From Phycisphaerae bacterium (GTDB taxonomy: Bacteria; Planctomycetota; Phycisphaerae; Phycisphaerales; UBA1924), in assembly GCA_002706885.1 (NCBI GenBank), contig PAKY01000058.1, positions 1 to 33,659 on the forward strand: DNA of 33,659 nucleotides, given 5' to 3'. Below the pieces are notes generated by a model, which saw nothing but the letters and a program-made list of their open reading frames with translations, was not told the origin of the DNA and searched no databases. Numbering within the stretch: the first letter of the stretch is position 1; each line of letters starts with the position of its first letter. Below, piece after piece: positions 28,806 through 33,659 of the stretch. The position numbers were made by a program, and so were the translations under genes.

Positions 28806-29735
28806 CTACCTCGACGCCGACGCCCCATCCATCACCCGCTCCGCGTACCCGTTCATCGCGTCGCGGAGCTGTTCGAAGCTCTCGAGGACGTAGAGCACGG
28901 GCTGGTAGTGGTCGATTTCGAACGCGGTGTTGACGATGCGGTCGAGGTCGAAGGGGCGGCGTTCGACGCGGCCGCTCTGGTCGCTCGGGGCGAGTTCGAC
29001 GCCGGCGGGCGGCGCGGGGGCTTCGAGGGCGTGGGCGCTCTCGCCGTGGCTGGAGATCAGGCCGCTGCCGTAGATCTTGAGCCGCCCGTCCTCTCGGATG
29101 AGACCGAACTCGACCGTGAACCAGAACAGTCGCGAGAGCGGCTCGGTGTGCTCGGGTCCCGCCGCGAGCGCGGCCTGGCCGTAGGTCTGAAGGAACTCGG
29201 CGAAGACGTCGTCGGCGTGGAGGGGGACGTGGCCGAAGACGTCGTGGAAGATGTCGGGCTCGGGGAGGTAGTCCATCTGCTCGCGCGGGCGGACCACGAT
29301 GGTCGTCGGGAACTCGCGGCGCGCGAGGCAACTGAAGAAGGCCTTGGCGGGGAGGTAGCCCGGCACGGCACGGCTCTGCCACCCGGTCAGGGGGCGGAGG
29401 AACTCGTTGATGCCGGTGACGGTGCGCTCGGGGTCGGTCGGGTGGGGCGCCTCGCCGAAGAGCAGCGGCACGCGGCCCGGGCGGAGCTGGATGGCCTTGA
29501 GGCCCGCAATGAACGTGTTGCTCGCCTGTTCTTCGAGCTTGGACATCCGCTGGCGGTACATCTCGCCCCAGACCTCGTGGTTCTCCTCGGAGTACTTGTC
29601 GTACGCCTGGGTGACGTAGAACTTCTCCGTGTCGATCTCATCGGCGGGCAGGTCGGCGGCGGCGTCGGCCGCGGCCTGGGCGCGCTCGAACTCTTCGCCG
29701 TCGATGATGTTGTTGTAGTTGATGTCTTTGCGCAT
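28806..29735 (-). CDS. phhA: Phenylalanine 4-monooxygenase (aromatic amino acid hydroxylase)
   Basis: 309 residues from the ATG at 29735, which has GGGAGA just upstream; an in-frame start at 29765 is less likely. The enzyme hydroxylates phenylalanine to tyrosine using a tetrahydropterin and O2. The iron ligands are intact: His164 and His169 in PDIFHDVFGHVPL, and Glu209 in WFTVEFGL. The catalytic core (LTGWQ...VPGYLPAKAFFSCLARREFP) is typical of the bacterial monomeric type without a regulatory domain. It is the first gene of a packed reverse-strand operon with two zinc-ribbon genes and speA. No pterin dehydratase gene is seen nearby. Confidence 0.95.
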   Translation of the reverse strand: MRKDINYNNIIDGEEFERAQAAADAAADLPADEIDTEKFYVTQAYDKYSEENHEVWGEMYRQRMSKLEEQASNTFIAGLKAIQLRPGRVPLLFGEAPHPTDPERTVTGINEFLRPLTGWQSRAVPGYLPAKAFFSCLARREFPTTIVVRPREQMDYLPEPDIFHDVFGHVPLHADDVFAEFLQTYGQAALAAGPEHTEPLSRLFWFTVEFGLIREDGRLKIYGSGLISSHGESAHALEAPAPPAGVELAPSDQSGRVERRPFDLDRIVNTAFEIDHYQPVLYVLESFEQLRDAMNGYAERVMDGASASR

Positions 29736-29956
29736 GAAAGGTCTCCCGGGTTGATGGGCGGGCATGGGGGAGGCTGTCTACAGATAGACTCTACGAAATC
29801 ACGATCTTCATGTCATGCATCGGTCCAGCGTCGGAGGCGCCGACCGGCCGACCGCAAATCCCCAAATAGGGGGGAATTCGCTGTCCGCTCGATGTAGGCC
29901 TCGCTCTTCTCATCGGTCGTGTCACCGTGAGAGGAGCCGGTCGAGGTCCCTGTCGT

Positions 29957-31639
29957 ATGGTCGGCGAAATGGTCGCCTGGTTCATCGCACTTCTCGGAGC
30001 ATGCATCGTCGCGACGGTCGCCCTGGCGGGGCATGTGCTTCGTCCCCGACGGCGGCGCGCGGTCACGCGTCAGGTCGTGGCCGTCGTTCTACTCGTCTTC
30101 GTGGCTCATGGCGCCCGCAGCGCGGCGGCGACGGCGGAGCGTCACTGGTCGTACGTCCTGCCGCGGACGTTCGTCGTCTTGATGCCGTGTCTCGCTGAGC
30201 GTTGGCAGTCCACGTACATCGACCGTGAACACAGCGCCACGCTTCTCGGCATCCCGATGTCCGTCGTCACCGATCGGGTGTACGTCGCCCCGATGTGGCA
30301 GCGCCGGGTGTGGGCGTTTCGGGTGAATAGGGCCTATGACACCCGCGCTCACCTGTTTCCTAAATGGTATCTTGCCGCGTCGTGGCTGTTCATCCTCGCT
30401 CCGATCGCCGGCGTGATCTACGTGTTGTGGGGCGATCGTCCGCGCGGACGGCGGCGTTGCCCCCGGTGCCAGTACGCACTTCCTGGGGCGGAGGCGCCGT
30501 CCGCCTGCCCCGAGTGCGGTCGCTTGATCGGTCGCTCGGCGTCACTGATGAAACCGAAACGACGTTGGCGGCTTGCGCTGCTCAGCCTGTTCCTTTTTGC
30601 TGGCTTCCACCCAATGCGGCACTTTGACGCGATCAGAGTCGGGCGATGGGAAGAGGCGATACCGACGAGCGTTTTGGCGTTCTGGCCAAACCTCGCGGAG
30701 TGGTATGTGTGCTGGTATCACTCGTACGGACCAACGGAGTGGACCGGCGCCATTCCGAGAGCGGGCACGTACGAAGAGCGATTGGCGCAAGAGGCGAGCC
30801 TTCGGATGCCTCTCTGGCGGCACTGGAGTCGGCGGCATTGGGATCGTCGGGTGCGCGAAGCAGTGGAACACGTCGTCGACGCTTCCGCCCCTGCTAGATA
30901 CACGAGGGCGTATCCGTTCGCTGATCCGATCGTGGACTTCGACTTGAGCGAGATCGACTGGCTTTTCTCGCCGCCGGGTTGGAGGAGCGTCGGGTTCTCG
31001 GGGGTGCACTGGTCTCCGGGATCGAGATATCCGTTCAGCTACTTCCCGGATGGAGAGCGCGTTCGAGTTCAGGTTTCCTCACTTGCGAACGATGCTTTGT
31101 TCTTCGACCGATCGGTAGACGGTGGCGTCGAGGTTCCGCGGTTCGTGCAGTTCAGCGCACACGGGGCTGATTTCGTGCTGACCGCCGAAGAAGCAGATCA
31201 CCGTGCGTTTCGCGAGTTGCTTGGAATGATCGGTCCGGTCATCGACGGCGCTGCAGCGTCAAGCAGCGCGACATTTGAGAGCAGGCCGACCCATAGCAAC
31301 GCGACCGTTCCGATGTACCACGGTCTCGCCGTGCGGGTTGCGCGCAGCGGGCAGGAGGTTCAATCGCTTGTCCGATCGCGGTTGAGTAGTATCCTCGTCG
31401 CAGAGGTCGCGGACGTGCTCGACGCTCCGTCCTCGGAGGCGCCATACGCGTTCGAGGCCTACGCGATGGCTACCAAGATCTTTCTGCTCGAGGAGGTGTG
31501 GGTCGTGATCGTCATCGGGCCCGATCCGACGAGCGACGCGGAACTCAATGAGATCCGTCAGCGGTGCCAACAAGTAATTTCGGAAGCGTTTGAGACGGGA
31601 GTCGACCGCCCGCCGACTCGGTCGGGCGGGGTTCCCTGA
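29957..31639 (+). CDS. Large membrane protein with internal zinc ribbon
   Basis: 560 residues from the ATG at 29957; an ATG at 29969 is an alternative and neither has a strong ribosome binding site. Two membrane segments near the N-terminus (about 5-25 and 38-58) and a third at about 138-158 lead into a zinc ribbon with Cys168, Cys171, Cys184 and Cys187 (CPRCQYALPGAEAPSACPECG). Another membrane segment follows (about 205-222) and then roughly 340 soluble residues without a recognised domain. The first 200 residues share the layout of the two zinc-ribbon proteins across the phhA gene: soluble region, membrane helix, ribbon. This suggests a fusion of that unit to a new C-terminal part. Function unknown. 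Composition is less GC-biased than in neighbouring enzyme genes. Confidence 0.75.
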   Translation: MVGEMVAWFIALLGACIVATVALAGHVLRPRRRRAVTRQVVAVVLLVFVAHGARSAAATAERHWSYVLPRTFVVLMPCLAERWQSTYIDREHSATLLGIPMSVVTDRVYVAPMWQRRVWAFRVNRAYDTRAHLFPKWYLAASWLFILAPIAGVIYVLWGDRPRGRRRCPRCQYALPGAEAPSACPECGRLIGRSASLMKPKRRWRLALLSLFLFAGFHPMRHFDAIRVGRWEEAIPTSVLAFWPNLAEWYVCWYHSYGPTEWTGAIPRAGTYEERLAQEASLRMPLWRHWSRRHWDRRVREAVEHVVDASAPARYTRAYPFADPIVDFDLSEIDWLFSPPGWRSVGFSGVHWSPGSRYPFSYFPDGERVRVQVSSLANDALFFDRSVDGGVEVPRFVQFSAHGADFVLTAEEADHRAFRELLGMIGPVIDGAAASSSATFESRPTHSNATVPMYHGLAVRVARSGQEVQSLVRSRLSSILVAEVADVLDAPSSEAPYAFEAYAMATKIFLLEEVWVVIVIGPDPTSDAELNEIRQRCQQVISEAFETGVDRPPTRSGGVP

Positions 31640-31657
31640 CTGGAGCAACTGGGACAA

Positions 31658-31675
31658 GCTATCTGGCAAGATAGC
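31658..31675. repeat. Hairpin at the convergent 3' ends
   Basis: GCTATCT-GGCA-AGATAGC is a perfect 7-bp stem with a tetraloop. It overlaps the stop codon of the amidohydrolase (31659-31661) and lies 18 bases beyond the stop of the plus-strand zinc-ribbon gene. No T-run follows. It may separate the converging transcripts. Confidence 0.4.
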
Positions 31676-32951
31676 ACTCGAGCGCTTCGTTGAAGCTGAT
31701 CGCCTGATCGGGGGCGATGGCTTCGCTTTCGTCCATGCCGACGCGTCGACGTTCGATCGCGGCCTGGAGGGAGTCGGCGGGATCGGGGCGGACGATCGGG
31801 GCGTCGCTGCCGAAGAGGAGCAGTTCGCCCGGCTTGCAGCCGGCGTCGATGAGTTCGCGGAGTGGGAGGACGCGGGCGGCGCGGTCGGGGAGGAACCGGC
31901 GGATCGCTTCGATGTCGTAGAGCAGGTGGCAGGGCTGGACGGAGCAGGTGACGCCGAGCTTGGCGAAGCGGGGGACGTCGGCCTCGTCGACGACTTCGGC
32001 GTGTTCGATCCGGTGGCCGGTCGTTTTCGGATTGACGTTCTCGATCGCGTCGAGCACGGCGCGGACGGCGGCGTCGCCGATGGCGTGGGCAGCGATGGGG
32101 AGGCCTGCCTCATCGCAGCGGCGCACGGCTTCTTCGATGGCGTCGGGCGTCATCATGGCGACGCCCCGGGGGTGTCCGGCCATCGGATCCGTGTAGTCGC
32201 GCGTCATCCACGCGGTTCGGCTGTTGAGCGTGCCGTCGACGAAGATCTTGCCGCCGCCGAGGCGCACCTGGTCGCACGCCCACCCGCGGCTGCCCTCGAG
32301 CGCGAGATCGAGTTCGTCGACGAGGGGGTAGAGGACGAAGCGCTTGTCGACACCTTGCGTCTCGCACGCCGCCTTGAGGACGCTGCCGAGCCAGATCTGC
32401 GATCGGAGGTCGTGGATCTCGTCGAATGGGCCGGCGAAGCGCTTGGCCGCGTTGATGGTGTCGCGTCGGCGTTGGGCGTCGCCATCGTCGGGCATCGCGT
32501 TCCAGACGTCGCCCGCGCAGCGTTCGTAGACGACGCCGGTGAGCGCGCCGGACGCGTCACGGCCGATGACGCCGCCGTTCGGGTCGGGCGTTGAGGCGGT
32601 GATGCCGGCGAGCATGAGGGCGGTGGTGTTGGCGAGCATCGCGTGGTAGTCGAAGCACCACACGCAGCAGGGACGCTTGCCGGTGACGCGGTCGAGGTCG
32701 GCGAGCGAGGGCCATTCCGGGGACGACCACGCCTCGGGACGGGCGGCGAAGGCGCGCGTACAGGATCGACCCGCGCGTTCGGAGCTCGCGACGGCGTCAG
32801 CGAGGGCGTCGAGGAGCGCCTCGGCGCTTTCGACGGTCGAAGCGTCGACCATGGTGAGCGAGCGGCCGTACTCGTACAGATGAGCGTGGTGTTCGGTGAG
32901 CCGGACGTTCGCGGGCGGCTGGTGGGCGCTCGTTTGCAGTGGACCGCTCAC
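31659..32951 (-). CDS. YtcJ-type amidohydrolase family protein lacking the N-terminal beta-domain
   Basis: 430 residues from the GTG at 32951, which overlaps the upstream gene's stop by 4 bases (GTGA). Metal-site residues of the amidohydrolase superfamily are visible: HHAHLYEYG (HxH, residues 22-24), Lys in GGGKIFVDGTL (carbamylated in relatives), HAIGDAAV, HRIEHAEVV and the Asp in FGSDAPIV. VDGTLNSRTAWM is typical of the YtcJ group. Relatives usually have about 60 extra N-terminal residues forming a beta-domain before the HxH; here only about 20 precede it. The coupled start argues that this is the native N-terminus. It hydrolyses an amide or similar bond; substrate unknown. Confidence 0.87.
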   Translation of the reverse strand: MSGPLQTSAHQPPANVRLTEHHAHLYEYGRSLTMVDASTVESAEALLDALADAVASSERAGRSCTRAFAARPEAWSSPEWPSLADLDRVTGKRPCCVWCFDYHAMLANTTALMLAGITASTPDPNGGVIGRDASGALTGVVYERCAGDVWNAMPDDGDAQRRRDTINAAKRFAGPFDEIHDLRSQIWLGSVLKAACETQGVDKRFVLYPLVDELDLALEGSRGWACDQVRLGGGKIFVDGTLNSRTAWMTRDYTDPMAGHPRGVAMMTPDAIEEAVRRCDEAGLPIAAHAIGDAAVRAVLDAIENVNPKTTGHRIEHAEVVDEADVPRFAKLGVTCSVQPCHLLYDIEAIRRFLPDRAARVLPLRELIDAGCKPGELLLFGSDAPIVRPDPADSLQAAIERRRVGMDESEAIAPDQAISFNEALECYLAR

Positions 32952-33583
32952 GATGCGAGTCCGGGTTGGAGCAGACCGCGGATCATCGCCTCGGCGTCGC
33001 TCTCGTCGCGGGCGCGGCGGGGGAGTTCGAGTCGGATGATGCCGATGCTCGCGCGGACGTCGAGGCCGTCTTCGTCAACACCCACCGCGAGAGGGGATGG
33101 CGGTCGGACGTTGACCATGTCGTCGCAGAGCTGTGCGAGGCGATCGCGATCGGCGTTGAGCAGTTTGCAGAGGCGTGGTTCGACGCCGCGGATCTGGTTG
33201 TGGAGGGGCGCCTCGTCGCTCGACCAGACGCGGGCGCCGAATCGGATGGTTTCCGCGACGCATCGGGCCCAGCGGGCGGTCTCGTGTTCGCCGTGGTAGG
33301 CGAGGTAGCGGTCCTTGGCCTCGTCGTAGGGGTCTTCGATCTCTTCGGTCTGGACGAGCATCTGAATGGCGTCGAATCGCTCGGCGGGGAGCCAGAGGAC
33401 GAGTTCGGACGCCTCGAAGGCGCTTCGGTCGGTCGGAAAGACGAACGAGCCGTCTCGTCCATCGATGATGAGTTTGACGGGGGTGGGCGTGCCGTCGGCC
33501 ACGACGTCGGCGGTTCGGTATCGCCGAAGCTTGCGGACGTCGGTGATCTGCTCGTCGGAGAGTGGCGCCTGGTGGTTGGTCAT
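32948..33583 (-). CDS. Conserved-looking protein of unknown function
   Basis: 211 residues from the ATG at 33583. There is no signal peptide or membrane segment. The sequence opens LSDEQITDVRKLRRYRTADVV, has a central VLWLPAERFDAIQMLVQTEE stretch and ends with an acidic/basic region SIGIIRLELPRRARDESDAEAMIRGLL. I do not recognise the family. Codon use and the 4-base overlap with the amidohydrolase start support a real gene translated together with it. The two probably work on a common substrate or process (inference). The 76 bases upstream to the window edge show no clear promoter. Confidence 0.75.
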   Translation of the reverse strand: MTNHQAPLSDEQITDVRKLRRYRTADVVADGTPTPVKLIIDGRDGSFVFPTDRSAFEASELVLWLPAERFDAIQMLVQTEEIEDPYDEAKDRYLAYHGEHETARWARCVAETIRFGARVWSSDEAPLHNQIRGVEPRLCKLLNADRDRLAQLCDDMVNVRPPSPLAVGVDEDGLDVRASIGIIRLELPRRARDESDAEAMIRGLLQPGLAS

Positions 33584-33659
33584 CGCCCGGTATTGTGTGC
33601 CGCGCGAGGGGCGGATGGCAACCGTGACGCGGATGGTGGGCGTTCCGCGGCGTCTGGTA

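Noticed and set aside
33584-33659. Start of another gene at the window end
   Set aside because: Only 76 bases are available and no start codon with a ribosome binding site or known protein start could be supported.

Overview
The window looks like chromosomal DNA from a high-GC planctomycete, most likely of the class Phycisphaerae. Three things support this. Five secreted proteins share a C-terminal 'GC-type' dockerin-like tag. Three membrane proteins carry C-x2-C...C-P-E-C-G zinc ribbons of a kind common in planctomycetes. Short dispersed palindromes and simple 7- and 8-bp repeats sit between genes. No rRNA, tRNA, CRISPR array, insertion sequence or phage gene was seen, and no stretch of more than 300 bases lacks a gene. 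The last 76 bases (33584-33659) lie upstream of the final gene and hold nothing I recognise.

Region 1 (1-9351) is a run of secreted proteins ending in the same tag. They are a truncated first gene, a beta-rich secreted protein, a 1081-residue G8/right-handed beta-helix protein related to CEMIP-type hyaluronidases, a pentaheme cytochrome c, and a beta-sandwich protein. In all five the tag is exactly 58 residues from its first Cys to the Pro of the closing Gly-Cys-Pro. A reverse-strand gene of unknown function with a possible helix-turn-helix interrupts the run at 7060-8289. Around 4.0 kb, inside the G8 gene, the plus strand changes from C-rich to G-rich and stays G-rich for the rest of the window whatever the gene direction.

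Region 2 (9379-22269) is mostly housekeeping: gatC-gatA, a CPBP intramembrane protease, a lone nuoE, a prolyl oligopeptidase, a PH-like membrane protein coupled to an archaeal-type glycogen debranching enzyme, guaB, a Bax-inhibitor-1 family protein and thiL.

Region 3 (22299-29735) contains polyamine genes: an ACL5-like aminopropyltransferase and, after a DUF885 peptidase, arginine decarboxylase speA. SpeA is the last gene of a tightly packed reverse-strand operon: phenylalanine hydroxylase, two paralogous zinc-ribbon membrane proteins, speA. The SpeA plus ACL5-like pair is consistent with an agmatine-based polyamine route.

Region 4 (29957-33583) has a third, larger zinc-ribbon membrane protein reading away from phhA, then a reverse-strand pair: an unrecognised protein followed by a YtcJ-type amidohydrolase that lacks the usual N-terminal domain. 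The most notable system is the dockerin-like tag shared by unrelated cargo proteins, including a multiheme cytochrome, with no cohesin partner visible nearby.
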